Assembly (NCBI GenBank): GCA_037042185.1 | Contig: JAXQJY010000023.1 | Location: 558,001-622,000 of the forward strand | Origin: Sordariomycetes sp. S80-01Y | Taxonomy: Eukaryota; Ascomycota; Sordariomycetes | DNA length: 64,000 nt | Reading direction: 5' to 3' | Shown: piece after piece, positions 51,362-61,092 of the stretch | Position numbering within the stretch: position 1 is the stretch's first letter | Layout: each line of letters begins with the position of its first letter | The notes under the pieces: model-generated | The model's input: only the letters and a program-made list of their open reading frames with translations | What the model was told of the DNA's origin: nothing | Databases searched by the model: none | Position numbers and translations under genes: made by a program

Positions 51362-52150
51362 CTAACAGGTGAAAACGTCCGGTCCGGGGATGACGTACTC
51401 GCTGGCCTTATAAGCGTCGTAGGTGACGCCGGGGTCGTTTCCAGCGTAGGCGCCAGGGAAAGAGACAAGGTTGCTGGGGGAAGCGCTACCGCCGCCAGTG
51501 ACCTCGAGCTGGTGGCATCCGGGGTAGAATTGAGCACCGGGGTATTGGTAGGCGGCGTGGAGAGCGATGGTTTCGTGGCGGACGAGGTAGTAACCGGGCT
51601 CGATGCAGGCAGGGATGGTGTACTCGACGGGCTCGCCGTTAACAATGGCATCCTGACTTTGTTAGTGAACGTTCCCTGTAATGGCATGTCCGGAAAGACT
51701 TACGGAGGCCCAGTTTTCGGAGCTTCCCTCCCGACCATCTTCCTGAATCTTGAACCAAACAGCATCCTCGCCAGGCTCGTAGTTTTGGCAACCAGCATCA
51801 GGGCACTTGGCCATGTAGGTCATGATGGGACCCATGTGAGTCTCAGGCCACAAAGTCCAGTTGAGAGTGACGGTCGAGCCAGCGGCGGCCGGAGCGTGCA
51901 GAGGGGCAGGCTCGCTGCCCGGCGCTCCACCAGCGGTATAGCCGTTGCACTGGACGTCGATGCTGGTGACATCCTCAACAGGGCCGTTTCCGGGAATCAT
52001 GCGAGAGATGCGCTCTGGCTGGGGGTTCATGTAGGGGTCGGTGTTGGGGTTGTAGAACTCGTACTCCTCGCCCCCGATGATGGCGCTCTCGACGTAGCCG
52101 TGGGCAGCCGCGACGGCGGCGGTCGAAAGGAGGGAGGCAACACAGCGCAT
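51362..52150 (-). CDS. AA9 lytic polysaccharide monooxygenase (secreted, no CBM)
   Basis: A copper enzyme that oxidatively cleaves cellulose or related glucans outside the cell. Exon 1 is 52150-51704 and exon 2 is 51652-51362, with a 51-nt intron (GTAAGT, CTAAC branch, CAG acceptor), giving 245 residues. The signal peptide is 1-16, so mature His17 (AAA|HGYVES) is the N-terminal copper-brace histidine. The second copper histidine is His105 in WPETHMGP, and the axial tyrosine is Tyr192 in AQFYPGC, all as in AA9. YLVRHETIALH and GPDVFTC at the C-terminus are also family hallmarks. Length fits a single catalytic domain; no CBM1 or linker follows. A TATA box on the minus strand lies about 145 bases upstream. 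Substrate and C1/C4 regioselectivity cannot be read here. Confidence 0.96.
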
Positions 52151-52290
52151 CTTGGATTGAAGAAGTGTTAAAAGTGATATATACTTGAGAGAAAAAGAAG
52201 AGTGGGATTTCGACCGGCGAATCGTAGGTACAAACTGAGCTGTAGAAGACTGGCTTGGGAGCTCCTCGTTTCTCGAACGGCTCTTCTCAA

Positions 52291-52300
52291 CCTCTTATAG
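52291..52300 (-). promoter_or_regulatory. TATA box of the LPMO gene
   Basis: Read on the minus strand the bases are CTATAAGAGG, about 141-150 bases upstream of the LPMO ATG (52150). The leader between is rich in A and C on the coding strand. Confidence 0.55.
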
Positions 52301-52913
52301 CTGCCTGTGCAACCCCCCACAGACGCTCAGCTCTGGGAAAACATGGAACGTCGTGCCGTCAAGCGACCAAACTTTCAAACAAGATCCAGTTTCCGGGCAT
52401 CTCGTCGAGGGTGTTTATGAGACATTTGGATGTTTCAGGCGGGACGTGGGGAACCGAGTGCTGACCTTGGCTGACCATTGGTGGAAGTACCAGGATATAG
52501 ATTAACAAACCTGGACGAGACGGAGGGTCAGCCAAAAGGGGAAGCGACTAATCGAGAAGCACCACCACCTGATTGGCTTTAGAAGCCATAGCGTTGATAC
52601 AAGTGGAGAGCGGCGGCCTGAATGCCGGGCAGCAAACATCACTTCGATGCCCTTCAATTTGGAGCTTAACTTCTGTCGGTGCTGCGGCTCGTTGCGAGGT
52701 CAAGGGATGACACCGGCGGGGCCGGTGGGGTGATGCTGCGAGCGATTTTCAGCTTGGCCCTGCTCTCGCGCGCTCCGTTACTTATTCCTGGTTGCTCAAA
52801 AACGATATTTCCGTCTTTCAGATGCTGCTACGGGAGGCCTTCCCTTCCAGAAGACCCATCAAGGGCACCAGTTCTTAGCGCCGGATACCGTCCTAGCGCG
52901 TTGCTCCACTTCA

Positions 52914-52933
52914 GCTCCGGCTCCGGCTCCGGG
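52914..52933 (+). repeat. GCTCCG hexanucleotide repeat
   Basis: Three perfect copies of GCTCCG plus GG, in non-coding sequence. Confidence 0.85.
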
Positions 52934-53838
52934 TCGGCCCCCCCGGGCTTCGGCGTCTTGGCTGGACGAACCTTGCGGCGCTGGGGACGGTGCGTAGACA
53001 AGTACCCCAGAATTGGAAGGACTAGTACAGCTCACTCGGGAGTGTATGCAATGAGTCTATTCAAGGGTCATTGAGCGAAGTTAGGTCAAGTGCTACAGCA
53101 GTCATCGTATAGCAGTCGCCTCAGCTTGCCGACTTTGCGGCTTGCCTGGTGAGTGCGAGGGAGCTTTTACGAACACCGTGTTCCTGCTCCGCGGATTCTC
53201 TGGTTGCTGGTAGGTTACGGGAGCTATCGGGCTCAGCGAAATTTATTGCAGCCTAACGAGGGCCGTCCTAATGGCCTGAAGCTCGCAGATCTCATCGGTC
53301 CCATGCGATCTAGTAGATAGCTGGCGCTCAAGTTGATTCACATGAGCTCGTACTTCCTTACAGAAGAAGAATGTCTTCAGACAGGTGGATAGGGAGGAAT
53401 TAAACCATAGCTGTACGATGCCCTCTGCTTAGAAGATATTCGTAGCCTCGATTGCAAAGCTTCAACAACACTTTCAAACCGCGTTCACGTGGACGATACC
53501 AAGAAGATCATGGAATACGACATTCAGCGCGATCTTTGGTTGCATCAGAAGCAGAGACCCCAGTCGAATGCGCCTCTCAACAGGCTACCGTCGGATGGCT
53601 TGCATGATCACCAGACCCGAGGGGACGCATCGCCTGCAGCCAACGCGGGGCGAGAATCTTCAACAGTTCCCGAACAGCAAGTCGCATCTCGATTGTGTGG
53701 AAAGAAATCCCGCGTGCTGTAGGTACCAGTTTCGCTAATGCCATGCTGTCTTAAGCGCAGAAATGCAGATAACGCTCGCTGCTTCAAGCCAGAGAAATCA
53801 CAGTTGATGATGTCCCAATAACCCAGATCTGACATCGC

Positions 53839-55108
53839 TCATTCCTCCTTCTGACCCCACCATGAGAGGAAATTGAAGTACGAGTGGATATTTTGATCGT
53901 TGAGTGCTTTGCGCACGCCGGCCAAGAACACCTCAATCTCGGCCTCGCTCATGAGCGCCTTGAAGGGCTTGTTCCCCAACGCCGTGACTAGGCCGTGCAA
54001 GACCTCGCGGAAGTACATGCCTATTAGCCGTTGCGTCTTATCCTGCGAGAGCGTAAATGAGTGGATGATGAGCAAGTATCATGCCGAACAACGAACCTTT
54101 GGCCAAGGACCGATTGGCGTTTTGACGATGCGACACCTCACGTTCTTGAATCCGGCGCGTCTGAAATTCTCTTCGTGCTCGTTAGCAACTAGTGTGTTGG
54201 ACCCGTTCCTCGCCATGACGGTGCGCATCATGGCGAGGGCCTCGTTGACGGGATAGTCGCCGGGCATAGTCCCGTCGTCGCACAAGGCGTAGCCGCCAAA
54301 ATCGGAGAACTCGCACCAACCCCCGGGTTTCAGGTTGTCGTGGCAGCTTTTCAAGAGCTTGTCGACGTCTTTGATGTAGGCGCAGGTGTGGCGCATGTGA
54401 ATCAGGTCGTATGGTGCTGATTCCACCCACTCGTCCTCAATGTCGTCGACCATGAAACGCACATTTGGTGGCACCCAGTCGGGCTGGATGGGACTGAGAT
54501 CCAGGCCGACGATTTCAGCACTTGGATATCTATCGGCAGCTGTGAACCATTAGACGCGATCTTCTATTGATTGGAATGTCTCACCATCCATCGCCCACAG
54601 CCCGGTGCCGGTTGCAAGATCTAGGATTCGTTGTGGGTTGCTTCCGATCGGGGCGTTGATCAACTCCCCATTACAAGCCTCAAGATGAATAGCATGCTTC
54701 ATGGCATCACGCCCTTGCTCCAGATCGTCGTTTGGCAGCGGATACCGTCCGTGTCTGTAATGGTGATACTGCGGGATTGCGGTCAGCGGTGAGTGGAGCG
54801 GCGCTCGAGACGATGTACAATACCCTTCGACCCGACTCATATTCATGTTCCATGATGCTTGATCTTATGCTCGTAGAAGCATTTGATGCTGCTTCGTATT
54901 CCTGGGGGTCGAATTCATCGTCGTCGACGTCGTCAGCCGTTGCGACATCCAGTGCCGGTTGTGTTTCGACATGGGGGCCTTGAGGCGCGAGCGGCTGGAT
55001 CGAACCCGCACTACCGCCGTGACCGAGCCGATTGCCGTGTGAGCTGGTACCTGGGCTTCCGGACTTGCGCTCCGAAACGTTCTCCGGTGGCGTCCCTGCT
55101 GCGCTCAT
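53839..55108 (-). CDS. LaeA-like SAM-dependent methyltransferase
   Basis: A class I methyltransferase of the fungal LaeA-like/TAM-type group. Exons on the minus strand: 55108-54824, 54768-54585, 54539-54097 and 54042-53839, with introns of 55, 45 and 54 nt, giving 371 residues. The start is the first ATG in frame (MSAAGTPP); the frame is open a little upstream but only from a TTG. Residues 1-90 are a disordered acidic Ser/Pro region (DVDDDEFDPQEYEAA). SAM motif I is ILDLATGTGLWAMD at 143-156, followed by YPSAEIVGLDLSPIQP, VDDIEDEW, and LKPGGWCEFSD. The C-terminus is helical and ends in WWGQKEE. Most members of this large family have no known substrate. LaeA itself controls secondary metabolism globally, but a link to the NRPS 12 kb away is only a possibility. 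Confidence 0.9.
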
Positions 55109-56234
55109 GTTGGAATCTCGGGGCGGCAATTCGAGGTTGCGAGAGCCACGTGTTTGACAGCCCGGAAGGGGGGCCGCGCCTTTTAAAAAAGCAACGAGAT
55201 GGGAAATGCGAATGACATGGCTCCCGCCGCTCGGGCGGTTTCGAGAGGTGAGATTTGCGACGGGTTGATGTGCGAAGCCATGTCATTGGAGCAAGCGTCG
55301 GGCAACCTGGGACGGAGGGTACTTGAAGGAGCTTAGCGAGATTGAGGCCAACGAATCCCCGTCGGTGGGGAGCTCTTTGTCTCCATGCGCGCCGGCGTGA
55401 GGGTGCGGCAACAGTTTGAAAACTGGTCTCGAAGAAGGAGGAGGTTGCACAGTTACGAATGCTGTTCAAGAAAGCGTCCAGCAGCCAGCTGCGGATGGGG
55501 CTAGCCATGCAACGGCCGGTCACATCTGAGACATGCATTCGTGCCGATAGCTAAAGTCCATCTCTCGGCCGTGATGCTCCGCTGTACGGATGAGCGGGCT
55601 TTGCCCCGTATGCCGTAATCTTGATGCTTGCTATCTCTTATGTGCGGGCTTTCCCGGCGCCAGGATCCCACACGGCCCGTTCTGATCGCCCAATAATTAG
55701 TCTGACGCAAAGTGTATGCGGCGTTGGCGGAGGCCGCAACGGGCAACCTGCACCTTTGGCAGGTTGGTGAGACACCACGAGGGTGCGACAGCTTGGCACT
55801 CTGCTTGGCTGCTAACCAGGTTGGTCGCCCTAGAGGGCTAGGAGGATTCGGAGTTTCGCGATGCTGTTCTGTTCTGTTCGGGTCAACGATCCTGATGAGA
55901 GTCCTCAATAGGGAGCTACTTTTCGCTGGGTCGCATCGATTTCAGTGAGTTACACCTGGCCGGATTCCACGTCGATCACCCCGGTTATGCGCACCATCAA
56001 AACGCCTGGACATAGTTCACCGTGGATAGTTTGTGCATTCAAAATCCCGATGTTCGCGGTGGAAAAGGGATCACGTAGAGAAAGGAGGTAGGAAGAACTT
56101 TGTGACTTTAATGAATGAGTGAGGAAACCGAAACTATTATACTTCTTTCTTACGATGTTTTGTAGCCCAATGCTGCCACGTCTCGCAAGCTGCTTGGCTC
56201 TGTTGAGCGTCAAGCGCGTCGACGAAATTTGCGT
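55109..56234. other. Intergenic, 1.1 kb, no supportable gene
   Basis: This contains the promoter of the methyltransferase gene and the 3' flank of the next minus-strand gene. Open frames of up to 175 codons exist on the minus strand (55011-55538) but show no domain, no continuity through splicing, and partly overlap the methyltransferase 5' end. Confidence 0.55.
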
Positions 56235-57432
56235 CTAGTCAATCAGAGCCTTGCCCCGAGTCTTGTCCCATGTAATTCCCAGGGCCGACTCGAATATTGG
56301 CGAGAGATCATGAGCAGCGCAAATCTTACTGCCCACACGTTTCTTCTCCAGCGCTTCAAGAACGGTCTGGAGCGTGCCGGAGTGTTCCGGAAAACGCAGT
56401 ATTTTGTCGCAAACATCGTCGCTGAAGTATGGTTTACCGATGTAGTATCGGTTTCCAGCTGTCTCAAGCCGCTCCCTGGATTTCTTGTTGGTACCAAAAC
56501 TCCGTAAATCGTATATGAAGTTTTGGCAGTTTTGGTGGAAATTTGCCGTTGTAGTGATCAACTCAAGTCGCATCGTTTCTCTTTGTGCTTGGGCGCGCAT
56601 CGAAGTATCCCATATATCCTCGAAGAGACTCTTCCAAGGCCCACGGAGAAGATGCTTTTGCCATACTTCGGGGGTGAGTTGAATATCCCATGTACTGCCA
56701 TCCGGTTTGATCGAAGTTACAACAATGTCGGTTGGCTTCTTTAAATCCTCGATTTGCGACTCGATCCATTCTGCAATAATCAATAAAACTGCCGACGATA
56801 AAAGGATTGATAACAGTCATTCTTCATGAGCAAGACGTACCTTTCAAATAATCTTTGTGGAACGTGAGTACTTCATTCCCTTCCAGTATCGAAACCATGT
56901 CATCTTCGTCTTCCATCGTCTCGAATGTACTCATATCCGTTGAACCAGAGCTGTGTCTGACCGTGGGTTGCTTGAATAGTTCGGGGAGTATGAGCTTTCT
57001 GTTTGCGGATATGGCCTTTCGAGAGGCGAGCGAGTCGGCATGCGAAGGTGTTTGCGAGGAATTCGGGGAGGGTTCGTTGGCTTTCCGTATAATTATAGTG
57101 ACCACAGGATCGTTCGAGCAGTACAAGTTATAAGTGGCGGTTATACTTTCGTCGCTAAGCAATCTGACTGCTGCCGCCATGCTCTCTGAATGAAGGTAGA
57201 AGGCGTAGCTTTCAGGTAGACCTTTGGTCTTACTTTGCTTGAGGCATTCTTGACGACTAAGTTCAAGCCTTCTGACAGCGTCGAGAGTTAGATGGTTCTG
57301 CGAATATTCCGCATCCTTCATGTTTTCGTTGAGGAAGAACCAGATCTGGTCTGTGGCATGGAGGGAGCCGTTGGGTTGCATTCTCCGCTTCTTCGACTCG
57401 CCTTGACGACGATTCCCGGATTCAAAGACCAT
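56235..57432 (-). CDS. Hypothetical protein, 375 aa, unrecognised family
   Basis: Exon 1 is 57432-56841 and exon 2 is 56770-56235, with a 70-nt intron (GTACGT donor, GCAG acceptor, phase 1) that joins the two frames as KDYLK-E-WIESQ. The start ATG at 57432 has A at -3 and G at +4; the frame continues upstream only from a TTG. The protein is soluble, with no signal peptide or membrane segment. Residues 1-20 are basic and may hold a nuclear signal (SKKRRMQ). A helical segment, a Ser/Pro-rich linker (about 120-150), an acidic patch (METMEDEDDM-like) and a Trp-rich C-terminal half (WDIQLTPEVWQKHLL, GPWKSLFEDIWDT) follow. I cannot assign a function. Confidence 0.75.
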
Positions 57433-58470
57433 AATCGTTGAGTCTGTACTAGTAGTAGAAGTATTGAAAAGGAAAGGGAGGAAGCTTGCCAACTGCCGAC
57501 CAGACCTCTGCGCCGATGGTGCGTAGGTCAAGAGTTGGGATTGAACAGGAGCGCGCGGTAGGAGGAGGAGGAGGAGTGAACCTGACAGAGCGCGCTACCA
57601 CGGGGACTGAAGTCGAGGTCGTAGTACTAGGTAGGTACGGAACACCTTGGGCAATCCTTGTGTACAGGGTGTTCTGGGCCTATTCTGTGCGCTTGAACTT
57701 GGGAAAGACGACAGGAGCTTAAGTAGGCAAAGCCGGAAAGAAGCTCGATCTGCCTCAACGCCGCGGTACCTCGCTTCATACAACAACCTTTGTGTTGGCT
57801 CGAAATTTGACAATCTTCAGTAAGACACGTAGCGTAATTTCCGCAAACAACTTCAGTCAGGCCTGAAGCCTAAAGTCTGTAATTCCCAAGTGCCTATTTC
57901 TCACAGCAGAAGGCTCAGCTTATCCCGGTACGGGATATGACTGTAAAGTTTCGCAGATGTTTAAACCTACTGCTTAACTTTGTACGTGGGACGGTCGTTG
58001 GCTGAGAGGAAATGCGACGATCGGACCTATGATTAAACGCTACATTCACGACATTGTGCGTTCTTGCGCCAGGCCTTTGCGAAGATGTTGCTGGTGTCGG
58101 TTCAGGGGTAATGGGGGTGGCACTGGAGCATACGCTCGTTGGGGAAACCCCAATGCCCCAGTGGGGTCCTGTCGCTACATCACATGCAACAGACTGGAGG
58201 TTTCAATGATGAACTTTGGGCGAGCAGTTTGAGTGAAATTAGGTTGATTTTTGGTGGTGTTGAGTTCAACAAGACATTACTTGTGACTTGCCGTCTTGTG
58301 GGCAATCGCCGCTGTTCTAAACCAGCACTAGCTATGTTCCGTAATCCATGTCATGATAATAATAAAAAAATAGTATAAAGAGTTCCGCTTCCGTGATTCG
58401 CTCAGGGGTATCATCAAAACACCTAATATCCATACACGCTCGCCATGCTCGCTTTCCGAAACAGGCCCGA
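57433..58470. other. Intergenic, 1.0 kb
   Basis: It holds the promoter of the hypothetical gene and the 3' flank of the arrestin gene. The short frames on either strand have no recognisable motif. Confidence 0.55.
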
Positions 58471-59967
58471 TCAGGTCGAACCAGATCCCCTCCTCGACTG
58501 AGGCGCGCTAGCGGTCCTCATGGCATCCAACGTCTGCAGGTCCTCGTACTCGATGAGCGCCGGCTCGTTGCAGTAGCTGGGCGGGCTGGGCGGGACGTCC
58601 TGGTAGGTCGGGGGCGCCTCCTCGTCCCAGCTGATGCCGAGGCCCGGGTGGTCCGTGAGGACGACGTTGAACTGCATCCTCAGGATCCGGCCGGTGCCGG
58701 TCTGCGCGCTGTGGTGCGGCCGGCCGGCCGGGGCGAACTCCTTGGAGACGACTAGCTCGATGAGGAGGCTGTGCGTGGTCTGCGTGCCGTCGCGGGACTT
58801 GCCGTCGCAGGCGTACTTGAGCTCGCCCTTGGAGCGGCGCTGGGTGACGGCGTAGTCGAATTCGAAGTCGACGGTGCCATCGTTGCCGGAGTAGTCGGAC
58901 TTCCAGCCTTCGTGAATGTTCTTCTCACCGAGAAGCCGGACCTCGGATCGGGGTGTGCCCTTCTTTGGTGGTTGCTCTTCGTCCTCAGAGGTGGGCTGCG
59001 GTTGAGCGGCGAGAGGAGAGTGACGGTCGCAAGCGGGCGCGATGCTCTTGGTGACTTCCTCCAGCTTCCAGGAGACCTTCTTCAGCTTCCAAAGATCAAG
59101 GGTGTTTGTCTTCTCATTGAGGCTCATCAGCCCGTCGAGCTTCAGAGTGACCTTGTTGTTGCCGGTGGGGTGGATGGTGGTGTTGTAGTGCGCGCTGCTC
59201 TTGATGTTGGTGGGAGGGAAGAGCCTGACGCTGTGGTGAGGCACGTCAGGGACGGGCAAGCTCCGCTTGACGTCCAGCGTCTTGAAAAACTTGGCCTTGT
59301 TTGGGGAGTGAGGGGGGAGAGACTGAGGCGCAATGACAGCCTCGGCCTTGAATTCGTACTGAATGGTCATGAGAGCGCTGGTCATGGAGGCAGGGAGATG
59401 GCCGTCCAGAAGCATGGAAAAGGGATAAGTGTGGCGACCGCGGTAGACGACGCTGGGGTGGTCAACGAAGGTCCAGGCCTTCAGCTCCGTGTACTGGTGC
59501 GCGCAGTCGTGGCAGTCCTTGTGGAAGGGTCGCTTGTGGTGAACGTGGATCTTGAGGGAGGCGTTGAAGCTGTCGAGCTCGATGGAGTCCTCCTTGACCT
59601 CCATAGACATGGTGCCGCTCAGGAGAGCGCCAGTGCTCTCCTCGCTGTTTCCGTGGAAAATGATGGGAGGGCTCTCCAGCTTCCAGTCCAAGCTCACAGC
59701 CGAGCACTGCGACTCCTTCTTGCCGCCGAAAGGCAGCGAGAGTCTGCGGTTGGCCTTGGCCACGGCGTCGGCAAGGTCCTGCATCTTGACAGCATGGTGC
59801 AGGTGATGGTGGCGGTGGTTGTGCTCGTCCTCAGCGTCCGAGTTGTCGATGGAAGTGCGTCCAGAACGGCTCACGGGCGACGGGGCAGCAGACCTGTTCT
59901 TGGACTTCTTCATGTGCGGGATGTTCCCCGAGGGGTTGCGCAGGAAAGTGGTCACGCGGCCGGGCAT
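58471..59967 (-). CDS. Arrestin-related trafficking adaptor, Ldb19/ART1-like
   Basis: A predicted adaptor that would bring a NEDD4/Rsp5-type ubiquitin ligase to plasma-membrane transporters for endocytosis. Single exon, 498 residues, ATG at 59967 and TGA at 58473-58471. Residues 1-60 are disordered and end in a His-rich stretch (49-58, HNHRHHHLHH). The arrestin-N fold starts near SLDWKLESPPIIFHG and includes LLSGTMSMEV, LDGHLPASM and IQYEFKAEAV. An arrestin-C part follows (KVTLKLDGL, VSWKLEEVTKSI, ELKYACDG). The tail holds two PY motifs, PPTY (452-455) and PPSY (462-465), the expected docking sites for the ligase's WW domains. The 400-codon open frame on the opposite strand is a shadow of this GC-rich gene. 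Confidence 0.9.
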   Translation of the reverse strand: MPGRVTTFLRNPSGNIPHMKKSKNRSAAPSPVSRSGRTSIDNSDAEDEHNHRHHHLHHAVKMQDLADAVAKANRRLSLPFGGKKESQCSAVSLDWKLESPPIIFHGNSEESTGALLSGTMSMEVKEDSIELDSFNASLKIHVHHKRPFHKDCHDCAHQYTELKAWTFVDHPSVVYRGRHTYPFSMLLDGHLPASMTSALMTIQYEFKAEAVIAPQSLPPHSPNKAKFFKTLDVKRSLPVPDVPHHSVRLFPPTNIKSSAHYNTTIHPTGNNKVTLKLDGLMSLNEKTNTLDLWKLKKVSWKLEEVTKSIAPACDRHSPLAAQPQPTSEDEEQPPKKGTPRSEVRLLGEKNIHEGWKSDYSGNDGTVDFEFDYAVTQRRSKGELKYACDGKSRDGTQTTHSLLIELVVSKEFAPAGRPHHSAQTGTGRILRMQFNVVLTDHPGLGISWDEEAPPTYQDVPPSPPSYCNEPALIEYEDLQTLDAMRTASAPQSRRGSGST

Positions 59968-61072
59968 CTTGGCTGAATTGGTCCTCTCGCGGGTGCTTCT
60001 GGTACCGAAATGGACGGGAACCGAGCGCAGAAACGGTCCGGTATAAGTGGTCGAGGGGCTCCGAGGAGATGATGAACGCCAGGGGTGCGGCGCGGGGTAA
60101 GGCTTGGGATTTTCCGGGGTAATGAGGCAGCTGACGCAGGAGGATTTTTTTTTCTTGAGAGACGTGCCGCTTCTATGAAATCATCAGGCGTGATCGGTGC
60201 CTGTGTCGCTTTCTCGGCACTAACGCTGCGGTGGCCCCTCACTCCAAGACGGTCGATGCTGATCCGACACAGAGAGAGGGCTGACGTGTGATGGTTGTGG
60301 AAAAGACGCCCGCTGTCAACAATGGGAGAGGCGTCTCGTCGAGTTTTGTGTGGTGTTTCTTGCTTTGTGGCGTGATGACGCGAGGCGAGGAATGTCGTGG
60401 GAGGCTATTCAGAGCTTAACGGTGTTCCAGGGGAGTCTGGAGCGGTGATGGGGGCTGAGGGTGCAGGTGACAGAGGTAGCAGTTGTTCAACAGCGCTGGC
60501 AATGGGCAGGTAACTTGGTGCTTCCAGAAAAGGGTCAAGCGAGCATCACGGGCACGCAAACATTATATACTACGGATGTCGTTTCTCGGCTTCGCGCTCC
60601 GTGAAAAGGGTGCCAAACTATGTGTCATGGCCAGGCCACTCGCACTGACAATTTGCCAGGTTTGGCTTCGAGCCGGCCAGTCTCCGATCCAGCACCCTCT
60701 GACCTCCCCACCAGCGACAGGCGCCGGATGGGACAATGACGCCCCTGTATTTTGTGGGGCGCGCAGTGCACCTCGCATCACTTGACGAGCCTATAGGGCG
60801 CTGCGGACGAGCCATGCTTAGGGGAGCCGCAGAGCCGGCCTGGCGCCGTGCTGACTCCTTCAGGCTGAACCTGTAGCCTCCAGGGCCATGTCAAGGTCGC
60901 TGAGTGAAGGGCGTGCGTCTGCTGTTGGTCAGCCGCCGCTGACAATGGGCGGCCAGCCGTGACACCATCGCCCTAAGCGATCATGCAATGATGGTCTGGC
61001 CAGATCCGGCTTCGGAAGCCCTGCACGCTGTGGCAGAGCACGACACAACAGGCTTCGTGTCAAGTGAAGTGC

Positions 61073-61092
61073 CATGTCGTGTCATGTCGTGT
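61073..61092 (+). repeat. CATGTCGTGT tandem decamer, two copies
   Basis: Two perfect adjacent copies of the decamer CATGTCGTGT, followed by a degenerate third (CTTGTC). Non-coding context. Confidence 0.8.

Larger units (their letters stand above)
52151..53838. other. Intergenic, 1.7 kb: LPMO promoter and spacer
   Basis: The first ~300 bases are the LPMO promoter region. The rest has only short open frames with low-complexity or shifting composition and no recognisable domain, including one of 131 codons at 52679. A GCTCCG hexamer repeat lies at 52914-52933. No gene is supported. Confidence 0.55.

Noticed and set aside
51302-52171. 289-codon plus-strand frame
   Set aside because: It covers the AA9 gene and its intron on the opposite strand; the copper-site residues and splice sites identify the minus-strand gene as the real one.
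52679-53074. 131-codon plus-strand frame in the LPMO promoter spacer
   Set aside because: Low-complexity composition (GSGSGSAP-type run from a hexamer repeat), no domain and no splice partner.
55109-55129. N-terminal extension of the LaeA-like protein
   Set aside because: The upstream start would be TTG; the first ATG in frame is at 55108.
57433-57531. N-terminal extension of the hypothetical 375-aa protein
   Set aside because: The upstream start would be TTG and the extra residues look like untranslated leader; the ATG at 57432 has a good context.
58771-59976. 401-codon plus-strand frame
   Set aside because: It is antisense to the arrestin-like gene, Val/Gly/Leu-rich with no domain. The minus-strand protein has arrestin motifs and PY motifs.
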